Notes: generated by a model not told the origin, from the letters alone. DNA of 12,717 bases from RFQD01 sp049314515 (GCA_049314515.1 JBMOEY010000040.1:1-12717), one strand, 5' to 3'; shown: positions 1-5,959, counted from the first letter of the stretch. Program-made: numbers and translations.

Positions 1-1090
1 TTGCGGTGACCATGCGCACGCGATTGTGCATGTACCCCGTCTGCCAGAGTTCACGCATCCCGGCGTCGACAAGAGGAACACCTGTCGCGCCTTCCTGCCA
101 GCGTTCGAGGCGACCATCATGCGGGCTGCCCCACGTGAAGTTATCAAAACGACTATCAAAATTGCGGCTAGCCAAATCTGGCCAATGGAACAGCAAGTGA
201 TAGCTAAATTCGCGCCAACCCACCTCGGCCCTGAAGCGGCGGATCCCCTCCAACAAGTCATCGCCGCCCGCGGCCCGTGCCGACGGCGAGATTGCGTCGA
301 CCGCGTGGAAGATTTGGAACGGCGAGATTTCACCAAAACGGAGATGCGGGGACAACTCGCTGGTGTTGTTCTCGCCGGGGAAATCCCGCCCGGATGCGTA
401 TCGCTCGACGCGTTGCTCAAGAAAACGGGCAAGTTTTTCATGGGCGGCAGGTTCGCCGGGCTGCCAACGTAGCGCGAGGCCCATCGACCAATCAGGGTTG
501 GACGGGAGCAGACCCCAATCATCAATCGCATCGCAACGCAGGAGCTCATTCTGCATCCCAAGAAGTGTCGAGGGCGCGTTGAGTGGTGCGCGAACCGGCT
601 CGGGTCGAGCCAAGCACGATTTCCAAAATGGTGTGAAAACGGTATACGGAGTGCCCGATCCGGTTCGCACGGTCCAGGGTTCGAACAATAGGTTCGCCTG
701 AAAGCTATGCGTTTCGAGACCGGCAGCGCTGGCGTAAGCCTTTATGTCCGCGTCGAGTGCGCGTTCGGCTCCGCCGTAACGTCGGTTCCAAAAAATGGCG
801 TCCGCCTCAACTTCTCGGATGAGTTCACGAATATGGTCAAACGCCGCCCCCCGACGAAGAATAAGCGTTCCGTCGAGGCGTTGAATACGAGCCCTCAAGT
901 TCGTCAGGCTGTGATGGAGCCACCACTTGGTTGCCCCACCAAGGGGTCGAATTCCCGAAGAGACTTCGTCGAGGATGAAGGCAATGACGACTCGACTCCC
1001 GGTCGCCTCCGCGTGATCGACGGCCGCATTGAGCGCAGGGTTGTCTTCGACGCGAAGATCGTCCCGCAGCCACACGAGGGCGTTGCCCAT
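1..1090 (-). CDS. phr: Deoxyribodipyrimidine photolyase, class I photolyase/cryptochrome family (C-terminus outside window)
   Basis: Light-dependent flavoprotein that repairs UV-induced pyrimidine dimers in DNA. The minus-strand frame starts at ATG 1090 and stays open to the left edge, giving 363 codons. An N-terminal Rossmann antenna domain opens with LVWLRDDLRVEDNPAL (residues 5-20), followed by GATKWWLHHSL and RRYGGAERALDADIK. The FAD-binding part shows LRFGEISP (250-257), WREFSYHLLFHWP, then VDAGMRELW ending at W349 and TGYMHNRVRM just before the edge; these are hallmarks of the family. About 90-130 residues of the FAD domain should lie beyond the window. An in-frame TAG at 1133-1135 and the lack of another upstream ATG fix the start, and AAGGGA lies about 6 nt before it. 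The family call is secure; CPD photolyase versus (6-4) or cryptochrome cannot be fully settled from a partial sequence. Confidence 0.95.
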   Translation of the reverse strand, partial: MGNALVWLRDDLRVEDNPALNAAVDHAEATGSRVVIAFILDEVSSGIRPLGGATKWWLHHSLTNLRARIQRLDGTLILRRGAAFDHIRELIREVEADAIFWNRRYGGAERALDADIKAYASAAGLETHSFQANLLFEPWTVRTGSGTPYTVFTPFWKSCLARPEPVRAPLNAPSTLLGMQNELLRCDAIDDWGLLPSNPDWSMGLALRWQPGEPAAHEKLARFLEQRVERYASGRDFPGENNTSELSPHLRFGEISPFQIFHAVDAISPSARAAGGDDLLEGIRRFRAEVGWREFSYHLLFHWPDLASRNFDSRFDNFTWGSPHDGRLERWQEGATGVPLVDAGMRELWQTGYMHNRVRMVTA

Positions 1091-1129
1091 GCGAATCCCT
1101 TCGTTGACGCGACTCGATCGCGCGTCTCC

Positions 1130-1135
1130 AGACTA
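1130..1135 (-). promoter_or_regulatory. Candidate -10 box for the photolyase gene
   Basis: TAGTCT on the minus strand would start transcription near 1123 and give a leader of about 30 nt that carries the AAGGGA ribosome binding site. No convincing -35 is visible. The stronger-looking promoter at 1275-1302 could also read into this gene through the hairpin at 1174-1211. Confidence 0.35.
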
Positions 1136-1173
1136 GCCAGCCGGTGACCGACAGGTGCGACCGGCTTAACGGC

Positions 1174-1211
1174 AAAGAGAGGGCCCGTCGAAGTCAACGG
1201 GCCCTCTCTTT
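1174..1211 (-). terminator. Perfect 15-bp hairpin, probable terminator
   Basis: The arms AAAGAGAGGGCCCGT (1174-1188) and ACGGGCCCTCTCTTT (1197-1211) are exact inverted repeats around an 8-nt loop. On the minus strand the hairpin ends in CTCTCTTT, a short T run. It lies 140 bp downstream of the winged-helix regulator and 84 bp upstream of the photolyase, so it probably ends minus-strand transcripts. No plus-strand gene points toward it. The T tract is short, so termination strength is uncertain. Confidence 0.75.
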
Positions 1212-1274
1212 GTTACACCAAGAGTGTCAGCAATCACATTTTCAACCGCCACAGCAAACGGATGTAGGAATGAC

Positions 1275-1302
1275 TTTATAACGGATTGATAACGAAGCAC
1301 AA
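1275..1302 (-). promoter_or_regulatory. Sigma70-like promoter candidate in the 1091-1350 intergenic region
   Basis: On the minus strand TTGTGC (1297-1302) and TATAAA (1275-1280) are separated by 16 bp, the best -35/-10 pair I see in this region. The predicted start near 1268 faces the hairpin at 1174-1211 and, past it, the photolyase. It could make a short RNA of roughly 95 nt or the photolyase mRNA with a hairpin in its leader. The rest of the stretch includes an AT-rich palindrome at 1314-1327 (ACAAAATTTTTTGT); I see no gene in it. Confidence 0.4.
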
Positions 1303-1350
1303 GGGGTAAATGCACAAAATTTTTTGTCGTGGGTCGCCGGCCCGACGGGC

Positions 1351-2013
1351 TCAGAAAACGTCGGGACTCGGAGCGCTGGCAAATAGCACCGTGACATCAG
1401 GATGGGGATCAAACCGGTAGCCCTCACCGCGCACTGTTCGCACAATGTCCTCGAAGCGCCCGAGCTTCGAACGAAGTCGACGCACGTGCACATCGATCGT
1501 GCGATCGTTCGGAATGTCTATGTCGTCAGCACGCCAGAGCGAGCGAATGATTTCGGCTCGCGAAATGGTCTCGGACTTGTGGGTCACCAGATATTGCAAA
1601 AGCTCGAATTCTTTGAACGTCAGTGGTGAGATTTCGTCATCAATCATGATGCGCTTTCGCGAGATGTCGATCACTATCCCCGTGAGGTCTTTGTCGTCAT
1701 CGTCATCATTTCGGTGGCGCGCCACAGCACTGGGCTCTTGGAGTGCAAGGCGAACCACGTCGACGCTTCGCCCACCGGAACCGACCGGCGCAAGAGCGAC
1801 AGCCGCATACGTTTCCGCTCCCGGCGCGAGTGTCGTCGTGAGGTTCTTTAGCGCCGTCACAATCTGAGACAGATCGATACCGTGCTCGGCCGCAGCGGCC
1901 TCGTCAATACCCACGTAGAGGGCGAATCCGCGCGCCTTTGTGTTACGCGGAACAGCCTTGACGGCCGGGCGCGGAGTGTCGTCTGGAACGGGGACAAGTT
2001 TTGTCGTTGCCAT
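1351..2013 (-). CDS. Orphan OmpR/PhoB-type winged-helix regulator with an uncharacterised N-terminal domain
   Basis: 220-residue probable transcription factor. Residues about 112-205 form an OmpR/PhoB effector domain: PLTFKEFELLQYL, the recognition region with DVHVRRLRSKLG, and the wing VRTVRGEGYRF. The first 95 residues are not a receiver domain: there is no acidic pocket or phosphoacceptor pattern. They show RGFALYVGIDEAAAAEHGID (28-47) and a second block LAPGAETYAAVALAPVG (62-78), suggesting a small alpha/beta fold of unknown role. An acidic linker (DDDDDKD, 103-109) joins the halves. No histidine kinase is adjacent, so control is unlikely to be by ordinary phosphorelay. The ATG at 2013 is preceded by AAGAAGGA at good spacing. 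It lies 113 bp downstream of a polycysteine short ORF on the same strand. The DNA-binding assignment is firm; the signal and targets are unknown. Confidence 0.9.
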   Translation of the reverse strand: MATTKLVPVPDDTPRPAVKAVPRNTKARGFALYVGIDEAAAAEHGIDLSQIVTALKNLTTTLAPGAETYAAVALAPVGSGGRSVDVVRLALQEPSAVARHRNDDDDDKDLTGIVIDISRKRIMIDDEISPLTFKEFELLQYLVTHKSETISRAEIIRSLWRADDIDIPNDRTIDVHVRRLRSKLGRFEDIVRTVRGEGYRFDPHPDVTVLFASAPSPDVF

Positions 2014-2126
2014 GATGATGAATCCTTCTTATCGTTTCGCATGACGAGAGGCCGAGAGTGCAATAGAGCCCTCAATCGACCATTCGATGATGCGCTCGTG
2101 AGTGAATGTGTGAGAGGAGATGAGCG

Positions 2127-2231
2127 CTAGCAACAACACATTCGACAGCACGCCATGTTCTCATCGCGCTTCATCATCGCGACGAATCCCCTCACCTCAA
2201 CGGCGGACGCAGGGACAACACGGATAGTCAT
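2127..2231 (-). CDS. Polycysteine short ORF, candidate regulatory leader peptide
   Basis: A 34-codon minus-strand ORF from ATG 2231 to TAG 2127-2129 ends in MACCRMCCC, with five cysteines in the last seven residues. A TAnnnT -10 (TACCCT) sits 6 nt before the ATG, which fits leaderless translation. An internal ATG pair at 2177/2174, preceded by a GAGGTGAGGGG purine run, could instead make a 15-16 residue version with the same tail. Polycysteine leaderless short ORFs are known in mycobacteria as cysteine-responsive attenuators, so I infer that this ORF tunes the downstream winged-helix gene according to Cys-tRNA supply. By eye, minus-strand GAGGTGAG (2191-2198) can pair with CTCATCTC (2117-2124) just after the stop, with one G-U pair, which could link translation of the ORF to leader folding. 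That the peptide is made, and its role, are unproven. Confidence 0.6.
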   Translation of the reverse strand: MTIRVVPASAVEVRGFVAMMKRDENMACCRMCCC

Positions 2232-2237
2232 AGGAAA

Positions 2238-2243
2238 AGGGTA
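2238..2243 (-). promoter_or_regulatory. -10 box of the polycysteine ORF and winged-helix transcript
   Basis: TACCCT on the minus strand ends 6 nt before ATG 2231, placing the transcription start on the start codon. It lies in the short gap after the upp stop, so the short ORF and regulator can be transcribed independently of upp. Confidence 0.5.
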
Positions 2244-2270
2244 GCGCATGCCCCGACATTTTCCGACTCC

Positions 2271-2909
2271 TCAATACGCTCCGAATAAGCGGTCACCCGC
2301 GTCGCCCAGCCCGGGCACAATGTAACCCTGATCGTTAAGACCGTCGTCGATGACGGCGAGGAACAAACTGTGTGACCCGCCAAAGCGCGCGAACGCAGCG
2401 CTCACGGCGGCGACACCCTCCGGCGACGCCACGAGAGCGACGCACGTCACGTCGGTGGCTCCACGTGAGTGCAGACTCTCCAGAGTTGTCAATAGCGACC
2501 CGCCCGTTGCGAGCATCGGATCCATCACGATCACCTGCCGACCAGTCAAATTTTCCGGCATCCGATTCATGTATACGGAAGGGAGCAACGTGGCCTCATC
2601 CCGTTTCGTACCAAAAAAACCAACTTCGCTCACGGGAATCAACGTGAGAAAGCTGTCCAGCATGGCCAAACCTGCGCGCAAAATTGGAACAAGAAGCGGC
2701 CCAGGTTGCGCTACCTCGTGACCCACCGTCTGAGAGACAGGCGTGCGAACTGGGCGAGGTTCCGTGCGGAGCGACGCGCAGGCAGCAACTCCCACAATCG
2801 TTGCGAGCGACGACACCGCCTGTCGAAACAGCCACGACGGGGTCTCCACATCGCGCAGAATTGCCAGCTGATGTGCCACGAGAGGATGCTCCACCACAGT
2901 CACGGTCAT
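2271..2909 (-). CDS. upp: Uracil phosphoribosyltransferase
   Basis: Converts uracil and PRPP to UMP and pyrophosphate in pyrimidine salvage; cytosolic. At 212 residues it is the usual length of the family. It shows PILRAGLAML (75-84), the PRPP-binding loop VIVMDPMLATGGS (126-138) and the C-terminal uracil-binding segment YIVPGLGDAGDRLFG. It is divergent from tadA with 42 bp between starts, a gap that holds a -10 box for each gene. No terminator is visible after the stop, so some read-through into the short ORF and winged-helix gene is possible. Confidence 0.97.
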   Translation of the reverse strand: MTVTVVEHPLVAHQLAILRDVETPSWLFRQAVSSLATIVGVAACASLRTEPRPVRTPVSQTVGHEVAQPGPLLVPILRAGLAMLDSFLTLIPVSEVGFFGTKRDEATLLPSVYMNRMPENLTGRQVIVMDPMLATGGSLLTTLESLHSRGATDVTCVALVASPEGVAAVSAAFARFGGSHSLFLAVIDDGLNDQGYIVPGLGDAGDRLFGAY

Positions 2910-2915
2910 TCCTTC

Positions 2916-2921
2916 ACCCTA
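2916..2921 (-). promoter_or_regulatory. -10 box of upp, leaderless layout
   Basis: TAGGGT on the minus strand lies 6 nt before the upp ATG. The intervening GAAGGA abuts the ATG and is too close to serve as a Shine-Dalgarno, favouring a transcript that begins at the start codon. Confidence 0.6.
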
Positions 2922-2939
2922 CGCGCTGCGAACGCCACG

Positions 2940-2945
2940 TAACCT
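2940..2945 (+). promoter_or_regulatory. -10 box of tadA, leaderless layout
   Basis: TAACCT lies 6 nt before the tadA ATG at 2952, with no purine-rich ribosome binding site between them. It is back to back with the upp promoter. Confidence 0.6.
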
Positions 2946-2951
2946 TGTCAC

Positions 2952-3422
2952 ATGACCGCCGTGGATCCGACGCACCATGCGCTGATGGGGCGGTGCATCG
3001 AGGATGCGCGACTCGCGATGGCCACCGGCGACGTGCCCGTCGCGGCCCTCGTCATCGACGGCAAAGGTACTGTTCTGGCATCGGCTCGGAATGAGCGTGA
3101 GGCAACAGGTGACCCCATTGCGCACGCCGAGGTGCTTGCGATTCGACGAGCAGCGGCAGCGCGCGGTGAGTGGCGCCTCGAGGGCTGCACCCTGGTCGTC
3201 ACGCTCGAACCGTGCATCATGTGCGCCGGTGCGATTCTCGCTGCGCGAATCCCCGTCGTCGTCTTTGGTGCGTGGGACGAGAAAGCCGGAGCGGCCGGGT
3301 CGCTGATTGATGTTCTGCGAGATCGTCGACTCAATCACCGCGTGGAAGTAATCGGCGGTGTCAGAGAACCCGAGTGTGCCGAAGTTTTGCAGTCATTTTT
3401 TGCGCAACATCGAGAGCCTTAG
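2952..3422 (+). CDS. tadA: tRNA-specific adenosine(34) deaminase TadA
   Basis: Zinc enzyme that deaminates wobble adenosine 34 to inosine in tRNA-Arg(ACG). At 156 residues it is full length for the family. The catalytic HAE is at H58-A59-E60, and the second zinc motif PCIMC gives C88 and C91. The C-terminal part carries DEKAGAAGSLIDVL, typical of TadA. The start is fixed by the leaderless -10 just upstream. It converges on the CDF transporter gene with only 4 bp between stop codons, leaving no room for a separate terminator. The cytidine deaminase fold is shared with other nucleoside deaminases, but these motifs match TadA best. Confidence 0.96.
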   Translation: MTAVDPTHHALMGRCIEDARLAMATGDVPVAALVIDGKGTVLASARNEREATGDPIAHAEVLAIRRAAAARGEWRLEGCTLVVTLEPCIMCAGAILAARIPVVVFGAWDEKAGAAGSLIDVLRDRRLNHRVEVIGGVREPECAEVLQSFFAQHREP

Positions 3423-3426
3423 GGCG

Positions 3427-4389
3427 CTAGTCGAGACCGCGAACCACAATTGACTCGGTCGATGGTTGACCGTTTTTGTTCTTGCGAACGACATCCGGTT
3501 CGATGTAAATAACCCGGGCGACCGGAACTTTCGCCCGAATATCGGCCTCGAGGGCATCAATTGCCGCAGCGACGTCGGCGAGTTTCGCCGTAGCACCGAA
3601 GCCAACCTTGGCCGCTACGAGCAACTCATCGGGGCCGAGATACAGGGTCTTCATGTGAATCAAGGCGGTGACGTGCGGAGACGACTCAATCACGCGAGAG
3701 ATCGCTACTGCGTCCTCGGGACGAGCTCCCTCGCCGACGAGTAAAGACTTTGTTTCGATGCCGAGGATGACCGCGACCGCAATGAGCAGAGCGCCGATGA
3801 GTAGCGTTCCCACCGCATCAAAGACGCCCAAGCCAGTCAAGGCGGTCAATCCAATTCCCACAAACGCAAAAACCAAACCGAGGAGTGCGGCGAGATCTTC
3901 GAGCAGCACCACGGGAAGTTCCGGCGCCTTGGCACGGCGAATGAACTGAACCCAACTGGCGTTTCCGCGAATCGGGTTTGACTCCTTCACGGCCGTTCGC
4001 AAACTGAGGGCTTCCAGCACAATCGAAACCGTCAACACCAGCAGGGGCAACCACCAGAGTTCCAGCGGGTGTGGGTGCTGAAGCTTATCGAGGCCCTCAT
4101 AAATGGAGAACACCCCACCAACGGTAAACAGGATGATCGAGACGATGAACGCGTAAAAATAGCGCTCGCGACCGTAGCCGAATGGATGCGTCGCCGTGGC
4201 GGCCCGAGCAGCGCGCTTCCCTCCCACGAGAAGGAGAATCTGGTTTCCCGAATCGGCGAGCGAGTGAACGCCTTCGGCCAACATGGAAACGGCACCCGAG
4301 AAGCCCCACGCAATGAATTTCGTTGCCGCGATTCCCAGATTTGCCAGCAACGCCGCGACGATTGCCCGGGTTCCACCCTGTGTGCTCAT
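3427..4389 (-). CDS. Cation diffusion facilitator (CDF) family metal transporter
   Basis: 320-residue inner-membrane protein that probably exports divalent metal such as zinc in exchange for protons. Six membrane segments can be picked out, and the C-terminal third (about 215-305) is the soluble domain. TM2 carries the CDF metal site AEGVHSLAD with H42 and D46, followed by HPFGYGRERYFYAF (68-81). In TM5 the usual HxxxD is replaced by LLEDLAALLG with E164 and D165, as in the SLC30A9-like branch, so metal preference may differ from ZitB or FieF. It is divergent from proC with 22 bp between start codons and convergent with tadA. TAGAAT 6 nt before the ATG suggests a leaderless mRNA. I see no metal-regulator gene next to it. 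Confidence 0.93.
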   Translation of the reverse strand: MSTQGGTRAIVAALLANLGIAATKFIAWGFSGAVSMLAEGVHSLADSGNQILLLVGGKRAARAATATHPFGYGRERYFYAFIVSIILFTVGGVFSIYEGLDKLQHPHPLELWWLPLLVLTVSIVLEALSLRTAVKESNPIRGNASWVQFIRRAKAPELPVVLLEDLAALLGLVFAFVGIGLTALTGLGVFDAVGTLLIGALLIAVAVILGIETKSLLVGEGARPEDAVAISRVIESSPHVTALIHMKTLYLGPDELLVAAKVGFGATAKLADVAAAIDALEADIRAKVPVARVIYIEPDVVRKNKNGQPSTESIVVRGLD

Positions 4390-4395
4390 AGGTCG

Positions 4396-4401
4396 ATTCT
4401 A
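4396..4401 (-). promoter_or_regulatory. -10 box of the CDF transporter gene
   Basis: TAGAAT on the minus strand, 6 nt before ATG 4389. Its last two positions overlap the proC -10 box on the other strand, at 4400-4401. Confidence 0.6.
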
Positions 4402-4405
4402 GGAT
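4400..4405 (+). promoter_or_regulatory. -10 box of proC
   Basis: TAGGAT on the plus strand, 6 nt before ATG 4412, sharing its TA step with the opposing CDF -10 box. The AGGA within it could alternatively be read as a ribosome binding site about 7 nt from the ATG. Confidence 0.55.
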
Positions 4406-4411
4406 GGGACT

Positions 4412-5257
4412 ATGAACACGCCCCGAGTTGAATTGCCAACGATTGCCATGGTGGGTGCCGGATCCATGGGTCGAGCAATTCTCGCCGGGTTGCTTGCTCC
4501 TCACGTCGAGGTCACCGGCGGGATTCGCGTCACCAATCGCGATCCGCAACGTGCGGGTGATTTCGATTCCGAGCCTCGCGTGACGGCATTCACGACGGGC
4601 AACAACCCAGCGGCGAATCGTGAAGCGGTGACCGGTGCATCCATTGTGTTGATCGGAGTTAAGCCCGCCATGGTGACCGACGTCTTAGACGAAATTTCGG
4701 AAGCACTTGACTCGCATGCACTCGTCATTAGCGTCGCTGCGGGCATCAGCACGCGAACCATGGAGAACCATCTTCCCGGCGGTCAACCCGTCGTTCGCAC
4801 CATGCCAAACACGCCGGCAACCGTCGGTCGAGCAGTCACCGGGATTGCTGGCGGATCGAGAGTGACCCCCGACACTCTGGAGCTTGCGGTGCGCCTATTT
4901 GATACCGTCGGCGACGTCCTCGTTATCGAAGAAGAACAGATTGATGCCCTGGGGTCAATATCGGGATCGGGGCCGGCGTACCTTTTCTACTTCGTTGAGC
5001 AATTTGTGCGGGTCGCTGAGGCAATGGGCTTTACCCGTGAACAGGCGAACCTCATGGTTCGCGGCACGTTTCGTGGAGCTATCGATTTGCTGGAGGCATC
5101 CGGTGAAACGCCCCAAGAACTTCGTCGTCGCGTCACGAGCCCCGGCGGTTCGACGGAGAGAGCCATCGCTGTCTTTGACGAAGCCGACCTTCAAAAGATT
5201 TTCGTGACCGCCACGAACGCGGCCGTAGCCCGAACGCGCGAGATGGGCCAGGCATAA
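4412..5257 (+). CDS. proC: Pyrroline-5-carboxylate reductase
   Basis: Last step of proline synthesis: NAD(P)H-dependent reduction of 1-pyrroline-5-carboxylate to proline, in the cytosol. 281 residues, a normal length. The N-terminal Rossmann fold shows IAMVGAGSMGRAIL with the GxGxxG-type loop at 15-20. The middle has VRTMPNTPATVG, and the C-terminal dimerisation/catalytic domain has SGSGPAYLFYFVEQ and the family signature VTSPGGSTERAI around 241-252. It is followed at close spacing by an arsR-type gene and bS22 on the same strand. The proC-bS22 neighbourhood also occurs in mycobacteria, supporting vertical inheritance. Confidence 0.97.
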   Translation: MNTPRVELPTIAMVGAGSMGRAILAGLLAPHVEVTGGIRVTNRDPQRAGDFDSEPRVTAFTTGNNPAANREAVTGASIVLIGVKPAMVTDVLDEISEALDSHALVISVAAGISTRTMENHLPGGQPVVRTMPNTPATVGRAVTGIAGGSRVTPDTLELAVRLFDTVGDVLVIEEEQIDALGSISGSGPAYLFYFVEQFVRVAEAMGFTREQANLMVRGTFRGAIDLLEASGETPQELRRRVTSPGGSTERAIAVFDEADLQKIFVTATNAAVARTREMGQA

Positions 5258-5286
5258 ATCCTTGGTCACGAGAAGGTGTCTGGGGT

Positions 5287-5292
5287 TACTGT
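5287..5292 (+). promoter_or_regulatory. -10 box of the ArsR-type regulator gene
   Basis: TACTGT ends 7 nt before ATG 5300. This supports the ATG over an in-frame GTG at 5276, which lies upstream of the box and would add eight residues not typical of the family. Confidence 0.45.
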
Positions 5293-5299
5293 TGTGCCC

Positions 5300-5671
5300 A
5301 TGATAGATATCTTTGACGTCCTGAGCGACGAGACGAGACGGGAGATTCTCGTGCTTTTGCGTCAGCCTGTCCCTGGCCAGACTTCGTCGAGTATCGAAGC
5401 GAGCGTGTCGGAAATCGTGGCCGCCACGGGGTTATCTCAGCCGACTGTTTCCAAGCAACTTAAGGTGCTGCGCGAAGCCCAACTAGTCGCTGTTCGAGAA
5501 GATGGCCAGCATCGCCTGTATCGGTTGGACGTGACTCCGCTCCACCCAGCCGATGCCTGGATATCAAGGTTCCTTCCTCGCGACGCCGTCGCGCCAGAAC
5601 CAGTCCTGCGCGCAGCTCGGGCCTTCGGTGGTGCTATCGCTGATCTCGTAGCAAAAGCTCCCTGGCGATAA
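5300..5671 (+). CDS. ArsR/SmtB-type helix-turn-helix regulator without cysteines
   Basis: 123-residue dimeric winged-helix transcription factor. The start IDIFDVLSDETRREILVLL is the classic first helices of the family; the recognition helix lies in TGLSQPTVSKQLKVLREAQL and the wing in VAVREDGQHRLYRLD. There is no ELCVCDL-type metal site and no cysteine at all in the protein, so it is unlikely to be a thiolate metal sensor; a non-metal signal is more likely. It sits 42 bp after proC and about 80 bp before bS22 on the same strand and may share transcripts with either. Targets cannot be read from the sequence. A GTG at 5276 is an alternative start. Confidence 0.88.
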   Translation: MIDIFDVLSDETRREILVLLRQPVPGQTSSSIEASVSEIVAATGLSQPTVSKQLKVLREAQLVAVREDGQHRLYRLDVTPLHPADAWISRFLPRDAVAPEPVLRAARAFGGAIADLVAKAPWR

Positions 5672-5676
5672 TCCGC

Positions 5677-5682
5677 TAGACT
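5677..5682 (+). promoter_or_regulatory. Candidate -10 box for bS22
   Basis: TAGACT, identical to the -10 boxes of three other genes here, follows the ArsR stop. A start near 5690 would give a leader of about 60 nt before the bS22 GTG, with a proper ribosome binding site. No good -35 is visible. Confidence 0.45.
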
Positions 5683-5712
5683 CGCCCAAGGCTTTTCAAG
5701 TCTGTCTGTGCA

Positions 5713-5724
5713 GGGCAATTGCCC
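5713..5724 (+). repeat. 12-bp perfect palindrome GGGCAATTGCCC in the bS22 leader
   Basis: Exact palindrome 27 bp before the bS22 start codon. As RNA it could fold only a 4-bp stem with an AATT loop; as DNA it could bind a dimeric regulator such as the ArsR protein encoded just upstream. It might also be a weak terminator for that gene, because GTTCCGTTTT follows, but the stem is short. Confidence 0.5.
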
Positions 5725-5750
5725 GTTCCGTTTTATCCTGTGAGGTTTTC

Positions 5751-5849
5751 GTGGGTTCCGTCATCAAAAAGCGTCGCAAGCGCATGGCGAAAAAGAAGCA
5801 CCGTAAATTGCTTCGTAAGACTCGCCACCAGCGTCGTAACAAGAAGTAG
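5751..5849 (+). CDS. 30S ribosomal protein bS22 (AURKAIP1/COX24-like)
   Basis: A 32-residue, extremely basic protein (MGSVIKKRRKRM..., then KKKHRKLLRKTRHQRRNKK). This is the short actinobacterial small-subunit protein named bS22 from mycobacterial ribosome structures, related to the AURKAIP1/COX24 domain. It begins with GTG, as its relatives often do, preceded by GTGAGG at 5 nt spacing, so unlike most genes here it uses a led mRNA. More than half of the residues are Lys or Arg. It ends with TAG just before a strong terminator. It is easily missed because of its length, but the family match is clear. Confidence 0.95.
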   Translation: MGSVIKKRRKRMAKKKHRKLLRKTRHQRRNKK

Positions 5850-5888
5850 TTGTCGCTGCGATTGCATGAGCGATCGCGCGTACCACAG

Positions 5889-5922
5889 GAGCGTCACCCT
5901 TCCAGGGTGGCGCTCTTTCTTT
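5889..5922 (+). terminator. Rho-independent terminator after bS22
   Basis: A 12-bp stem, GAGCGTCACCCT (5889-5900) against AGGGTGGCGCTC (5904-5915) with one G-U pair and a TCC loop, is followed by TTTCTTT. It lies 40 bp after the bS22 stop and closes the proC-arsR-bS22 block. Confidence 0.92.
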
Positions 5923-5939
5923 GTCGCCAGTGCTCCCGT

Positions 5940-5957
5940 TGCGCATATGGGGGCGCA
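5940..5957 (+). promoter_or_regulatory. Candidate operator in the tetR promoter
   Basis: TGCGC (5940-5944) and GCGCA (5953-5957) form an inverted repeat with an 8-bp spacer lying between the -35-like TTGCGC and the -10 box. This position is typical of TetR autorepression. Inferred from layout only. Confidence 0.4.
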
Positions 5958-5959
5958 GA

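Noticed and set aside
6..1147. Several plus-strand and other-frame ORFs of 60-150 codons over the first kilobase
   Set aside because: They are antisense or out-of-frame to the photolyase, whose motifs run unbroken from 1090 to the left edge.
1166..1237. 23-codon minus-strand ORF from GTG 1237 running through the hairpin
   Set aside because: Most of it is the inverted repeat itself, it has no ribosome binding site, and the hairpin explains the sequence better.
2014..2126. Search for an intrinsic terminator between the polycysteine ORF and the winged-helix gene
   Set aside because: No GC-rich stem with a T run is present, so classical transcription attenuation is not supported; any control would be by another route.
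5276..5299. GTG start for the ArsR-type protein adding eight residues
   Set aside because: The extra residues are not family-like and the -10 candidate lies downstream of this GTG.
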